Shown in pieces: positions 9,184-18,648 of a DNA stretch of 64,000 bases; the first letter of the stretch is position 1; every line of letters begins with the position of its first letter. The notes under the pieces were generated by a model. It did not search any database and was not told the DNA's origin. It saw only the letters and a program-made list of their open reading frames with translations. The stretch comes from Mycolicibacterium agri (GTDB taxonomy: Bacteria; Actinomycetota; Actinomycetes; Mycobacteriales; Mycobacteriaceae): the NCBI RefSeq assembly GCF_002553505.1, contig NZ_PDCP01000004.1:62001-126000 (forward strand). Direction: 5' to 3'. The position numbers and the translations under genes were made by a program.

Positions 9184-11379
9184 TCAGGGCTGCCGATGGC
9201 GTTCCATCAGCCACACCTGATGATCGCGCACCGTCTGACCTTCGTGCGGCATCGCCGTCCAACTCGCGTCCGGGCCGAGCTCCCAGCACCGGGTCGCCGG
9301 ATTCATCGCCGACTCGAACACCTCGTCCAGTTGCGCCGTCAGTTTCGGATCCTTCACTTGGGCCATCACTTCGACTCTCCGGTCGAGATTTCGATGCATC
9401 ATGTCGGCGCTGCCGATCCAGAACTCATCGAGGGCGCGGAAGTGGATGATCCGTGAGTGCTCGAGGAACCGCCCCAGAATCGAGCGTACGACGATGTTTT
9501 CGGAGAAGCCCTGCACACCGGGCCGCAGCGCGCAGATGCCGCGCACCACCACCTCGACCCGCACTCCGGCCTGCGAGGCGCGGTAGAGCGCGTCGATCAC
9601 CTGCTCGTCGACCAAGGCGTTGGCCTTCAGCCGAATCCGGCCTTCGGCACCCTCGCGGGTGGCCGCAGCTTCGCGTTCGATGCGTTCGATGATTCCCTTG
9701 CGCACGCCGTAGGGGGCGACAAGCAGATTGCGGTAGGAGTCCTTGCGCGAATATCCGGTCAGCGAATTGAACAGATCGGTCAGATCGGCGCCGATGTCGG
9801 GGGCGGCCGTCAGCAGGCCGACATCCTCATACAGGCGAGCGGTTTTCGGGTTGTAGTTGCCAGTGCCCACATGGCAGTAGCGCCGGATCGCCGAGCCTTC
9901 GCGCCGCACCACCAACGCCGTCTTGCAGTGGGTCTTCAGTCCGATCAGTCCGTACACCACGTGCACGCCCGCCTGCTCGAGTGCGCGCGCCCACTTGATG
10001 TTGGCCTGTTCGTCGAATCTTGCCTTGATCTCGACGAGTGCGACGACCTGCTTGCCGGCTTCCGCGGCGTCGATCAGCGCGTTGACGATCGGGGAGTCAC
10101 CCGAGGTGCGATACAGCGTCTGTTTGATCGCCAACACATTGGGGTCCGCCGCGGCCTGTTCGATGAACCGCTGCACGGTGGTGGAGAACGAGTCGTACGG
10201 GTGATGCACGAGGACGTCGCCGTCACGCAGCGTTGCGAAGATGCTCTTCGGTGTCTCGCGTTCGCCGAACGCTGGCGGAGTGGCGGGCACGAACGGCGGA
10301 TCCTTCAACTCGGGGCGGTCGACGTTGTAGATCTGCCACAGCGACGAAAGATCCAGCAGTCCAGGCACCTCGACGACATCGTTGGGATGCACGTCGAGTT
10401 CGCGCAGCAGCAGCTCCAGCATGTGCTCGGTCATGTCGTCGGCGACCTCCAGCCGCACCGGTGAGCCGAACCGTCTGCGGGCCAACTCGCGCTCCAGCGC
10501 CTGCAGCAGGTCTTCGTCGCGGTCTTCCTCCACCTCGAAATCGGCGTTGCGGGTGATGCGGAAGGCGTGGTGTTCGACGATCTCCAAACCGGGGAAGAGC
10601 ACCGGAAGGAACGCCGCGATCAACTCCTCCATCGGCAGGAACCGCAACTCGCCGTTACGGCTTTCCAATTCCACGAAGCGGTCGACGTTGTCGGGCACCT
10701 TGATTCGGGCGAAGTGCTGACCACCGTCGTCGGGGTGTTTGACGGTGATCGCCAGGTTCAAACTCAATCCGCTCACAAACGGGAAGGGGTGCGCGGGGTC
10801 GACGGCCAGCGGCGTCAGCACGGGGAAGACCTGTTCGTGGAAGTACGCCGACAGCCTGTCGCGTTCGGCGTCGTCAAGCTCGTTCCAGGTGAGGATGACG
10901 ATTCCTTTTTCCGCCAGCGCAGGCCGCACCAGGTCGAGGAACACATGTGCGTGCCGGTTGGAGATCTGCCGGGTGCGTTCGCTGATGCGGCGCAGTTGCT
11001 CACGCGGCGAAAGGCCGTCCGCTGAACGCACCGAAAGTCCCATCTCGTCGCGGCGCTTCAGGCCGGCGACGCGGACCATGTAGAACTCGTCGAGGTTGGA
11101 CGCGAAGATCGCCAAGAACTTCGCGCGTTCGAGGAGCGGAAGCGACGGGTCGGCGGCCAGCGCCAGCACACGCGCATTGAAGTCGAGCCAGCTCAGCTCG
11201 CGATTGAGATAGCGGTCTTCCGGCAGGGCGTTGTCGACTGCCGGCGCCGTCGCCGCGGGCGGTGCGCTTGGGGTGCGCTGACTTTCTTCGTGTGCGGACG
11301 CCGAGTCACCGACCACCACGCCGGTGCCGTCCGATCGAACGTGCGCCTGGGTTTCGGTCATCTTTCGATCTTTCCTCAT
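9184..11379 (-). CDS. ppk: Polyphosphate kinase 1
   Basis: Reversible transfer of ATP gamma-phosphate to inorganic polyphosphate. 731 residues from the ATG at 11379; an ATG six codons in (11361) is an equally plausible start and has the better-placed AGGAAAG. Domains follow PPK1 order: N ([19 protein letters not shown]), head, and two phospholipase-D-like catalytic domains, with the autophosphorylated histidine in [12 protein letters not shown] and the second histidine in [11 protein letters not shown]. The first 55 residues are low-complexity and variable. It is followed by mutT1 in a probable operon. In mycobacteria polyphosphate feeds the stringent response. Confidence 0.96.
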   Translation of the reverse strand: MRKDRKMTETQAHVRSDGTGVVVGDSASAHEESQRTPSAPPAATAPAVDNALPEDRYLNRELSWLDFNARVLALAADPSLPLLERAKFLAIFASNLDEFYMVRVAGLKRRDEMGLSVRSADGLSPREQLRRISERTRQISNRHAHVFLDLVRPALAEKGIVILTWNELDDAERDRLSAYFHEQVFPVLTPLAVDPAHPFPFVSGLSLNLAITVKHPDDGGQHFARIKVPDNVDRFVELESRNGELRFLPMEELIAAFLPVLFPGLEIVEHHAFRITRNADFEVEEDRDEDLLQALERELARRRFGSPVRLEVADDMTEHMLELLLRELDVHPNDVVEVPGLLDLSSLWQIYNVDRPELKDPPFVPATPPAFGERETPKSIFATLRDGDVLVHHPYDSFSTTVQRFIEQAAADPNVLAIKQTLYRTSGDSPIVNALIDAAEAGKQVVALVEIKARFDEQANIKWARALEQAGVHVVYGLIGLKTHCKTALVVRREGSAIRRYCHVGTGNYNPKTARLYEDVGLLTAAPDIGADLTDLFNSLTGYSRKDSYRNLLVAPYGVRKGIIERIEREAAATREGAEGRIRLKANALVDEQVIDALYRASQAGVRVEVVVRGICALRPGVQGFSENIVVRSILGRFLEHSRIIHFRALDEFWIGSADMMHRNLDRRVEVMAQVKDPKLTAQLDEVFESAMNPATRCWELGPDASWTAMPHEGQTVRDHQVWLMERHRQP

Positions 11380-11483
11380 CGACTAGCCGAACTGCTACCG
11401 AAAGCCCGATCCGTCAGGTCCTGTTCATCCGGGCTTTGAGGTGGGCTTTTCTGGATGGTCCCCCGTCGGGGCGTGCGGCGCCG

Positions 11484-12143
<660 letters not shown>

Positions 12144-12212
12144 TCATCCTGCCAGCCGCGCGCGGTGCCGCGACCCCCGTGCGGTGGTCATCTGTCAGGT
12201 TAGGGTGAATTT

Positions 12213-13211
12213 GTGGTGAGAGCCGCTGTGATGGGCGCCGGCGCGTGGGGAACGGCGCTGGCCAAGGTGCTGGCCGATGCCGGTAACGAGGTGACGCTGT
12301 GGGCACGCCGCCCGCAACTGGCCGACGAGATCAACGAGACCCACCGCAACACCGATTACCTCGGCGACGTGAAACTGCCGTCGTCGATCCGCGCCACCAG
12401 CGACGCCGCCGACGCGTTGGACGGCGCCTGCACCGTCTTGCTGGCCGTGCCGTCGCAGACGTTGCGAACCAATCTCACCGGCTGGATGCCTTTGCTCGGC
12501 GACGACGTGACGCTGGTGAGCCTTGCCAAGGGCATCGAACTGGACACGCTGATGCGGATGAGCCAGGTCGTCATCCAGGTGACCGGCGCCGACCCGTCGC
12601 GCGTCGCCGTCGTCACCGGGCCGAACCTGGCCAGTGAGATCGCCGAGGAGCAGCCCGCGGCCACCGTCGTCGCGTGCAGCGACTCCGGCCGGGCAGTGGC
12701 GTTGCAGCGCGCGTTGACCACAAAGTACTTGCGGCCGTACACCAATTCCGACGTGATCGGCGCCGAGGTTGGCGGCGCCTGCAAGAACGTCATCGCCCTG
12801 GCGTGTGGCATGGCGGCAGGCATCGGGTTGGGCGAGAATTCGATCGCGGCGATCATCACCCGCGGCCTGGCCGAAATCATGCGGTTGGGAATCGCGTTGG
12901 GCGCCAAACCCGCAACGCTGGCCGGGCTGGCCGGCGTCGGTGACCTGGTCGCGACATGCACGTCGCCGCATTCGCGCAACCGCACATTCGGACAGCGCCT
13001 GGGCGCGGGGGAGTCGCTGGAAGCCGCGAAGCTCGCGGCGGGTGGGCACGTCGCCGAAGGCGTCACCTCCTGTCAGTCGGTCTTGGCGTTGGCCGCCAGC
13101 TACGACGTCGAAATGCCGTTGACCGACGCGGTCCATCAGGTGTGTCACAAGGGACTGTCCGTGCCGGAGGCGGTCGCATTGCTGTTGGGCCGCAGCACAA
13201 AACCGGAGTAG
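12213..13211 (+). CDS. gpsA: Glycerol-3-phosphate dehydrogenase [NAD(P)+]
   Basis: Reduces dihydroxyacetone phosphate to sn-glycerol-3-phosphate for phospholipid synthesis. 332 residues: amino-terminal Rossmann fold with [10 protein letters not shown] (8-17), the GPNLASE segment near 137-143, and the helical substrate domain with the catalytic Lys in [13 protein letters not shown] near 188-200. The GTG at 12213 is the only start before the Rossmann motif. The next gene begins 5 bp after the stop behind GGGAG, so they are probably cotranscribed. Confidence 0.96.
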   Translation: MVRAAVMGAGAWGTALAKVLADAGNEVTLWARRPQLADEINETHRNTDYLGDVKLPSSIRATSDAADALDGACTVLLAVPSQTLRTNLTGWMPLLGDDVTLVSLAKGIELDTLMRMSQVVIQVTGADPSRVAVVTGPNLASEIAEEQPAATVVACSDSGRAVALQRALTTKYLRPYTNSDVIGAEVGGACKNVIALACGMAAGIGLGENSIAAIITRGLAEIMRLGIALGAKPATLAGLAGVGDLVATCTSPHSRNRTFGQRLGAGESLEAAKLAAGGHVAEGVTSCQSVLALAASYDVEMPLTDAVHQVCHKGLSVPEAVALLLGRSTKPE

Positions 13212-13216
13212 GGAGC

Positions 13217-14320
13217 ATGGACGGGTTGTACGGAGATTCCACCCGGAGCGTGAAAGCTGTTTCACCCGAGGAGATTCCCGGCGCTCCGATCGCGGCTCCG
13301 CCGGTTCCCGCTGCGGCCTACCACATCCCGTCCAGTGAAGACGACTCGCTCGACAGCTACGGCCGCTACCACAATCCGACCTGGCGGCAACTGGAGTCGG
13401 CGCTGGCCGAATTGGAAGGCGCCGCAGCGGCGTTGGCGTTCGGCTCGGGCATGGCCGCGATAACGTCGGTGCTGCGGGCGCTCGTCAAACCCGGCGCGAC
13501 GGTCGTGGTGCCCGCCGACGGCTACTATCAGGTGCGCCGGTACGCGACCGATTCCCTGTCGCGCCAAGGCGTCACCGTGATCGAAGCAACGTGCGCCGAG
13601 ATGGTCGACGCGGCGACGGCCGCCGACGTGGTGCTTGCCGAGACCCCGTCGAATCCCGGCCTGGACGTCGTCGACCTGCACCACCTTGCGATGACGTGTC
13701 GAAACCGCGGCGCCATACTCGTCGTCGACAACACGACCGCGACACCGCTTGGCCAGCAACCGCTTTCGCTCGGCGCCGACCTCGTCGTCGGCAGCGCCAC
13801 CAAGATGCTGTCGGGCCACCACGACGTGTTGGCGGGATACGTGGCGGGCTGTCACACCGAGCAGATCGCCGCGATCGAGAACGAAAGGCGCCTGACGGGC
13901 CCGATTCTTGGCGCCCTGGAAGCCTGGCTGGTGTTGCGCAGCATAGGCACCGCCGGGCTGCGGTTCGAGCGTCAGTGCCAGAACGCACTGGCGATCGCCA
14001 TGACCCTGCACTCGCGTCCCGCCGTCCGCTCGGTGCGGTATCCGGGCCTGACCGACGACCCGTCGCATGAGATCGCCAATCGACAGATGAAGCGCTTCGG
14101 CGGAATCGTCGCAGTGGAACTCGAAAACGCCGCGGCCGTGCATTCGCTGGTGCACAACAGCGAACTGTTCGTGTTCGCGACGAGCTTCGGCGGCATCCAC
14201 TCATCGGTGGACCGCAGGGCGCGGTGGGGCGACCCGGTTCCGGAGGGCTTCGCCCGCATCTCGGCCGGAATCGAGGACACCGACGACCTGATCACCGATT
14301 TGGAGCAGGCGCTCGGCTGA
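13217..14320 (+). CDS. PLP-dependent Cys/Met-metabolism lyase (cystathionine gamma-lyase-like)
   Basis: Fold-type I PLP enzyme of 367 residues. The lysine forming the PLP Schiff base is in GSATKMLSGHHD (near 196); SYGRYHNPTWRQLE (near 52-65) and VVDNTTATPLGQQP (near 172-185) are standard gamma-family motifs, and the end RISAGIEDTDDLITDLEQAL is diagnostic. It is slightly short for the family (about 380-400) because the amino end is reduced. The ATG at 13217 follows GGGAG at 5 bases. It sits between gpsA and ddl, which I recall as neighbours in M. tuberculosis, so it is an added or lost gene. Cystathionine gamma-lyase versus gamma-synthase cannot be decided here. Confidence 0.88.
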   Translation: MDGLYGDSTRSVKAVSPEEIPGAPIAAPPVPAAAYHIPSSEDDSLDSYGRYHNPTWRQLESALAELEGAAAALAFGSGMAAITSVLRALVKPGATVVVPADGYYQVRRYATDSLSRQGVTVIEATCAEMVDAATAADVVLAETPSNPGLDVVDLHHLAMTCRNRGAILVVDNTTATPLGQQPLSLGADLVVGSATKMLSGHHDVLAGYVAGCHTEQIAAIENERRLTGPILGALEAWLVLRSIGTAGLRFERQCQNALAIAMTLHSRPAVRSVRYPGLTDDPSHEIANRQMKRFGGIVAVELENAAAVHSLVHNSELFVFATSFGGIHSSVDRRARWGDPVPEGFARISAGIEDTDDLITDLEQALG

Positions 14321-14381
14321 AAGCCCAGGTCGCGACGGCAGAGGGTGCGCCTTTGCTTCGGGGCGGTAGCCTCTCTAGGTT

Positions 14382-15509
14382 GTGACTGCCCGCCACCAGT
14401 CCGGCTCCGCCGGTCGCGTCCGTGTTGCCGTCGTGTACGGCGGACGCAGCTCCGAGCACGCGATTTCGTGCGTCTCGGCAGGCAGCATCTTTCGTCACCT
14501 GGACAAAGAGCGCTTCGAGGTCATCGCGATCGGCATCACGCCGGAAGGGTCGTGGGTGCTCACCGACGCCGAGCCGGACCGCCTGGCCATCACCGACGGC
14601 CGGCTGCCCGAGGTGACCGGCGCGTCGGGTACCGCGTTGGCGCTGCCCGCCGACCCGAGCAGGCGCGGCCAGCTGCTGTCGCTGGGACAGGGGCCAGTCG
14701 AGCAGCTGGAGTCGGTCGACGTGGTGTTTCCCGTCCTGCACGGGCCCTACGGCGAGGACGGCACGATTCAGGGACTGCTGGAATTGGCGGGCGTGCCGTA
14801 TGTCGGGGCCGGTGTGCTGGCCAGCGCGGCGGGCATGGACAAGGAGTTCACCAAGAAGCTGCTGGCCGCGGAGGGGCTGCCGATCGGCGCGCACGCGGTG
14901 CTGCGGCCCCAGCAGGAGACGCTGGATCTCGACGAGCGTGAACGGCTCGGGCTGCCGGTGTTCGTCAAGCCCGCGCGGGGCGGATCGTCGATCGGCGTCA
15001 ACAGGGTCACGGCATGGGACCAGCTGCCCGCCGCGATCGCCGACGCCCGCAAGAACGATCCCAAGGTGATCGTCGAAGCGGCCATCGCGGGGCGCGAACT
15101 CGAGTGCGGAGTCCTCGAGTTCCCCGACGGCCGGGTCGAGGCAAGCACCGTCGGGGAGATCCGCGTCGCCGGTGTGCGCGGCCGCGAGGACGGCTTCTAC
15201 GACTTCGCGACGAAGTATCTCGAAGACGCCGCCGAGCTCGACGTACCCGCGAAGGTCGACGACGAGATCGCCGACGAGGTGCGCGGGCTGGCCATCACGG
15301 CGTTCCGGGCGATCGACTGCCAGGGCCTGGCCCGCGTCGACTTCTTCCTCACCGACGACGGACCCATCGTCAACGAGATCAACACCATGCCCGGGTTCAC
15401 CACGATCTCGATGTATCCCAGGATGTGGGCCGCCAGCGGGGTGGACTACCCGACCCTGTTGGCCGCGATGGTGGACACCGCGCTGGCCCGCGGCACGGGT
15501 CTGCGGTAA
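14382..15509 (+). CDS. ddl: D-alanine--D-alanine ligase
   Basis: Cytosolic ATP-grasp ligase making the D-Ala-D-Ala dipeptide of peptidoglycan; target of D-cycloserine. 375 residues, with the amino motif [12 protein letters not shown] near 18-29, the [15 protein letters not shown] loop near 120-134, and the Mg/ATP-binding end [20 protein letters not shown] (near 321-340). The GTG at 14382 is chosen because upstream sequence has no other start near a ribosome site. It ends 3 bp before the convergent DUF3515 gene, with no room for a separate terminator. Confidence 0.97.
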   Translation: MTARHQSGSAGRVRVAVVYGGRSSEHAISCVSAGSIFRHLDKERFEVIAIGITPEGSWVLTDAEPDRLAITDGRLPEVTGASGTALALPADPSRRGQLLSLGQGPVEQLESVDVVFPVLHGPYGEDGTIQGLLELAGVPYVGAGVLASAAGMDKEFTKKLLAAEGLPIGAHAVLRPQQETLDLDERERLGLPVFVKPARGGSSIGVNRVTAWDQLPAAIADARKNDPKVIVEAAIAGRELECGVLEFPDGRVEASTVGEIRVAGVRGREDGFYDFATKYLEDAAELDVPAKVDDEIADEVRGLAITAFRAIDCQGLARVDFFLTDDGPIVNEINTMPGFTTISMYPRMWAASGVDYPTLLAAMVDTALARGTGLR

Positions 15510-15512
15510 CCG

Positions 15513-16061
15513 CTAGCGCGGCGGTCCCGGGGTGATCGGCGTCGCGGGCAGGCTCTTCGACACCGCGGCGGAGATCTGCTGGATGGGTGTGGGACCGGAC
15601 CCGCTCGGCAGCGTCAGCGCTATATATACCGGGCGGTCCACCGCGAACCAGGTGCTGCGCCCGGCGTCGGTCACCTCGAACCACTGGACGGCGTCGACGA
15701 CCTGCAGGGGCGCGCCGACGACGAACTCGACCGGGCGGTCCAGCCCGCAGCGCAGGATCACCGGTTCGGCGTCGCCCCGCGCCTGCCATGCCGCCGTGCC
15801 CGCAGGGGCCGGATCCGCCGCCTCGGCGCGCCGGTAATCGCCCAGTTGGTCGGGCAGCGCGGCCAGCAGCGCCTCGCATTCCGGGCTGTCGGCCTTGGGG
15901 GCGGGCACCGACGCGATGCGGACCGGCTCATTCTGCGGAGCGGACTGCCGGATCCCCGCGATAGCCAGCACGGCCACCGCCGCCGCGACGGCCACGATGA
16001 TCGCCGCGATCAGCGCACCCCGCGGGGGCCCGTCCTCGCTGCGCTCGTTCGTGTCGGCCAC
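15513..16061 (-). CDS. DUF3515-family membrane-anchored protein
   Basis: Actinobacterial DUF3515 protein, 182 residues, function unknown. A single membrane segment at residues 16-41 (ALIAAIIVAVAAAVAVLAIA) follows a short charged cytoplasmic lead, so the rest is extracytoplasmic. Two conserved cysteines lie in SPECEALLAALP and ILRCGLDRP and may pair outside the cell. It corresponds by place to Rv2980 next to ddl. The Lrp-like gene lies 10 bp upstream on the same strand, probably cotranscribed. Confidence 0.85.
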   Translation of the reverse strand: MADTNERSEDGPPRGALIAAIIVAVAAAVAVLAIAGIRQSAPQNEPVRIASVPAPKADSPECEALLAALPDQLGDYRRAEAADPAPAGTAAWQARGDAEPVILRCGLDRPVEFVVGAPLQVVDAVQWFEVTDAGRSTWFAVDRPVYIALTLPSGSGPTPIQQISAAVSKSLPATPITPGPPR

Positions 16062-16071
16062 ACGGGCAACT

Positions 16072-16314
16072 CTAGGGTGGTGCCCCGTTCGCGATCGGGC
16101 AGGTCAGGGTACGGGTGATGCCGGCGACACGTTGGACGTTGGGCACGACGGTGTCCTGCAGCCGGGCCATGGTGTCGGCGCCGATGCGCACGACAACGTC
16201 ATACGGGCCGGTCACGTACTCGGCCGACAGCACGCCGTCCAGTTCCGCCAAGCGGTTGGCGACGACTTCGGCGCGGCCCACGTCGGTTTGGATCAGCATG
16301 AAAGCCTCAACCAC
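16072..16314 (-). CDS. Stand-alone Lrp/AsnC ligand-binding (RAM) domain protein
   Basis: Eighty residues that match only the regulatory RAM domain of Lrp/AsnC regulators: MLIQTDVGRAEVVANRLAEL, then the strand YDVVVRIGADTM and the usual VAGITRTLTC end. There is no helix-turn-helix and no room for one: a GTG at 16314 is the start, and upstream sequence does not extend the domain. Such short proteins oligomerise and bind amino acids, and may act by mixing with full-length Lrp proteins; that role is inference. It lies upstream of the DUF3515 gene on the same strand. Confidence 0.85.
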   Translation of the reverse strand: MVEAFMLIQTDVGRAEVVANRLAELDGVLSAEYVTGPYDVVVRIGADTMARLQDTVVPNVQRVAGITRTLTCPIANGAPP

Positions 16315-16430
16315 CCGCTGGCTCCTCCGTTTCGCTGCATAGACTCCACGCCGCAGGGACCAAAAGTACCGCAGCTTTGCTCGGCGTTCAGCGCACGAGG
16401 CGAACGCCCGGATCGACGGCAGGAGGCGCC

Positions 16431-17390
16431 ATGGCCAACGACGAGTCGGCCGAAACGCTGGCCGGCGTCGGCGAGTTCGCCGTCATCGACCGACTCGTCG
16501 GACAGCGCACACAGCCCGCGGCGGTCACCGTCGGCCCAGGCGACGACGCCGCGGTCGTGGCTGCAGGCGACGGCAGGACCGTGGTGTCGACCGACATGCT
16601 GGTCGAGGGCAGACATTTCCGGCTGGACTGGTCGGCACCGGAAGACGTGGGCCGAAAAGCCATCGCGCAGAACGCCGCCGATATCGAGGCTATGGGCGCG
16701 ACGCCGACGGCGTTCGTCGTCGCCTTCGGTGCACCCGCGGAAACGTCGGCCGATGACGCCCTCGCGCTCGCCGACGGGATGTGGCAGGAGGCGGGCCGAT
16801 TCGGTGCGGGCATCGTCGGCGGAGATCTGGTCAGCGCACCGCAGTGGGTGATCTCGGTGACGGTGCTCGGCGATCTGGCCGGGCGCTCGCCGGTGCTGCG
16901 TTCCGGTGCGCGGGTGGGTGACACGGTCGCCGTGGTCGGTTCGCTCGGCAGGTCGGCGGCTGGATACTTTCTGTGGCACAACGGGATTGATGCATTCGAC
17001 GAGCTGCGCCGGCGACATCTCGTGCCGGAGCCGCCCTACGGGCAAGGCCGAGCAGCCGCCGACGGTGGTGCGACGTCGATGACCGACGTTTCCGACGGTT
17101 TGATCGCCGACCTCGGCCATATCGCCGACGCGTCCGGAGTCGGCATCAGTGTGTCGACGGCCGCGCTGGCGGCCGACCACGACGCGCTGTCGGATGCTGC
17201 GGCCGCGGCAGGCGCCGACGCGTGGGGATGGGTGCTCGGCGGCGGCGAGGACCACGCCCTCGTCGCGACGTTCTCCGGGGCGCCGCCTGCGGGCTGGCGA
17301 CCCATCGGCACGGTGCTCGACGGGCCGCCGCGGGTGCTGGTCGACGGCGACACGTGGCGCGGAAACGCGGGCTGGCAGTCCTTTGCGTGA
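16431..17390 (+). CDS. thiL: Thiamine-monophosphate kinase
   Basis: Final step of thiamine diphosphate synthesis: ATP-dependent phosphorylation of TMP. 319 residues of the PurM/ThiL fold with VGPGDDAAVV near 35-44 and the metal-binding TDMLVEGRHF near 56-65; GGDLVSAP near 123-130 and TDVSDGLIADLG near 220-231 complete the active site. The ATG at 16431 follows AGGAGG (16421-16426) by 4 bases, favouring it over an in-frame start 18 codons earlier. No TPP riboswitch is visible upstream. ung starts 24 bp after the stop. Confidence 0.95.
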   Translation: MANDESAETLAGVGEFAVIDRLVGQRTQPAAVTVGPGDDAAVVAAGDGRTVVSTDMLVEGRHFRLDWSAPEDVGRKAIAQNAADIEAMGATPTAFVVAFGAPAETSADDALALADGMWQEAGRFGAGIVGGDLVSAPQWVISVTVLGDLAGRSPVLRSGARVGDTVAVVGSLGRSAAGYFLWHNGIDAFDELRRRHLVPEPPYGQGRAAADGGATSMTDVSDGLIADLGHIADASGVGISVSTAALAADHDALSDAAAAAGADAWGWVLGGGEDHALVATFSGAPPAGWRPIGTVLDGPPRVLVDGDTWRGNAGWQSFA

Positions 17391-17414
17391 GTGAACCCGC
17401 TAGGTTGACTTGTC

Positions 17415-18095
17415 GTGACGGCACGTCCGCTTCATGAGTTGGTTGAGAAGGGCTGGGCACGCGCGCTGGAACCCGTCGCCGGGCAGGTCGCGCAGATGGG
17501 GGAGTTCCTGCGGTCCGAGATCGCCGCGGGTCACCGATATTTGCCTGCTGGACCGAATGTGTTGCGCGCCTTTACGTTTCCGTTCGACGACGTGCGGGTG
17601 TTGATCGTCGGGCAGGACCCCTATCCGACACCGGGGCACGCGGTGGGATTGAGTTTCTCGGTGGCTCCCGACGTGCGGCCGCTGCCGCGCAGCCTGGAGA
17701 ACATCTTCACCGAGTACGCCAAGGACCTCGGTCATCCGCCGCCGTCGACCGGCGATCTGACGCCGTGGGCCCAGCGCGGGGTGATGCTGCTGAACAGGGT
17801 GCTGACCGTGCGGCCGGGCAATCCGGCGTCGCATCGGGGCAAGGGCTGGGAGGCGGTCACCGAATGCGCGATCCGGGCCTTGGTCGAGCGTGCTCAGCCG
17901 TTGGTGGCGGTGCTGTGGGGCCGTGACGCGTCGACGCTCAAACCGATGCTGTCGGGCAACTGCGTCGCGATCGAGTCGCCGCATCCGTCGCCGCTGTCGG
18001 CGTCGCGGGGCTTCTTCGGGTCGCGTCCGTTCAGCCGCGCCAACGAGCTGCTCGAGGAGATGGGGGCCGACCCGATCGACTGGCGGCTGCCCTGA
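17415..18095 (+). CDS. ung: Uracil-DNA glycosylase
   Basis: Removes uracil from DNA; family 1 UDG, 226 residues. Catalytic motif [17 protein letters not shown] near 66-82 (Asp activates water) and the DNA-binding HPSPLSA near 194-200 are both intact. The start is GTG at 17415. It is encoded just after thiL and converges on rpmB; the 130-bp gap between them is filled by repeats, including a palindrome that can end both transcripts. High-GC mycobacteria are prone to cytosine deamination, in keeping with conservation of this gene. Confidence 0.97.
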   Translation: MTARPLHELVEKGWARALEPVAGQVAQMGEFLRSEIAAGHRYLPAGPNVLRAFTFPFDDVRVLIVGQDPYPTPGHAVGLSFSVAPDVRPLPRSLENIFTEYAKDLGHPPPSTGDLTPWAQRGVMLLNRVLTVRPGNPASHRGKGWEAVTECAIRALVERAQPLVAVLWGRDASTLKPMLSGNCVAIESPHPSPLSASRGFFGSRPFSRANELLEEMGADPIDWRLP

Positions 18096-18100
18096 CGGGC

Positions 18101-18154
18101 GCCAGGTGCGCCGAGTACGCCAGGTGCGCGGAGTACGCCAGGTGCGCCGAGATC
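18101..18154 (+). repeat. Three 18-bp tandem repeats after ung
   Basis: Units GCCAGGTGCGCCGAGTAC (18101-18118), the same with one change (18119-18136) and a third diverging in its last three bases (18137-18154), which runs directly into the 67-bp palindromic repeat. Probably expanded from the edge of that repeat. Confidence 0.9.
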
Positions 18155-18210
18155 GACATTTTGGCGAGTCTCTCTCGCACTTTTACGCCCAAATGTCGGT
18201 TTGGGCGTAA
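18144..18210. repeat. 67-bp palindromic intergenic repeat, copy A (also likely terminator for ung and rpmB)
   Basis: Same length and layout as the copy at 39806-39872. The right end forms a perfect 11-bp hairpin TTACGCCCAAA/TTTGGGCGTAA (18183-18193 and 18200-18210) with loop TGTCGG. The segment CGCCCAAATGTC can instead pair with GACATTTTGGCG (from 18155) to give a longer outer hairpin enclosing CTCTCGCACTTTT. It lies between convergent ung and rpmB. Confidence 0.85.
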
Positions 18211-18225
18211 TGAGGGGGCGGGGTG

Positions 18226-18420
18226 TTAGCCGCGGGTGACCTTGCCTGCCTTGATGCAGGACGTGCAGACGTTGATGCGCTTCTTGTTGCCGCCCGGGTG
18301 GGTCACGGCGCGCACACTCTGGATGTTCGGGTCCCACCGACGGCTGGTCCGGCGATGGGAGTGCGACACCGACTTGCCGAAGCCGGGGCCCTTCCCGCAG
18401 ATATCGCAGACGGCAGCCAT
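18226..18420 (-). CDS. rpmB: 50S ribosomal protein L28
   Basis: Large-subunit protein of 64 residues with the L28 core SRRWDPNIQSVRAV. It keeps two CxxC pairs, CDIC (5-8) and CTSC near the end, so it is the zinc-binding (C+) form rather than a zinc-free paralogue. The ATG at 18420 follows GGAG on the minus strand. It diverges from the FakA-like gene, and the gene pair L28-DAK-recG is widely conserved. Its 3' end meets repeat copy A. Confidence 0.95.
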   Translation of the reverse strand: MAAVCDICGKGPGFGKSVSHSHRRTSRRWDPNIQSVRAVTHPGGNKKRINVCTSCIKAGKVTRG

Positions 18421-18648
18421 ATCGAGAACTCCTTGAAATCAGTCTTCGGGGGTCTGGGTGCATTCGCCGCGACCGGCGCGGCTGGACCCGACAACCTGAC
18501 CAGGATACCGACCCGACGAGCGAACACCAAAACGCCGTCCACCGACGGCGGACCCGCCCTGCCGTTGTGAGCAGCGATGTCCGCCGCAGTCGATAGGCTG
18601 GCGCCCACCGGGGGTTCCGTCAAGTGGAGGTTCGGAGGTGGGTGGCAG

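Noticed and set aside
16315..16430. TPP riboswitch upstream of thiL
   Set aside because: No conserved thi-box sequence is visible in the 116-bp gap.
18577..18648. Upstream start for the FakA-like gene
   Set aside because: The 24-residue extension lacks family similarity, and the ribosome site fits the ATG at 18649.
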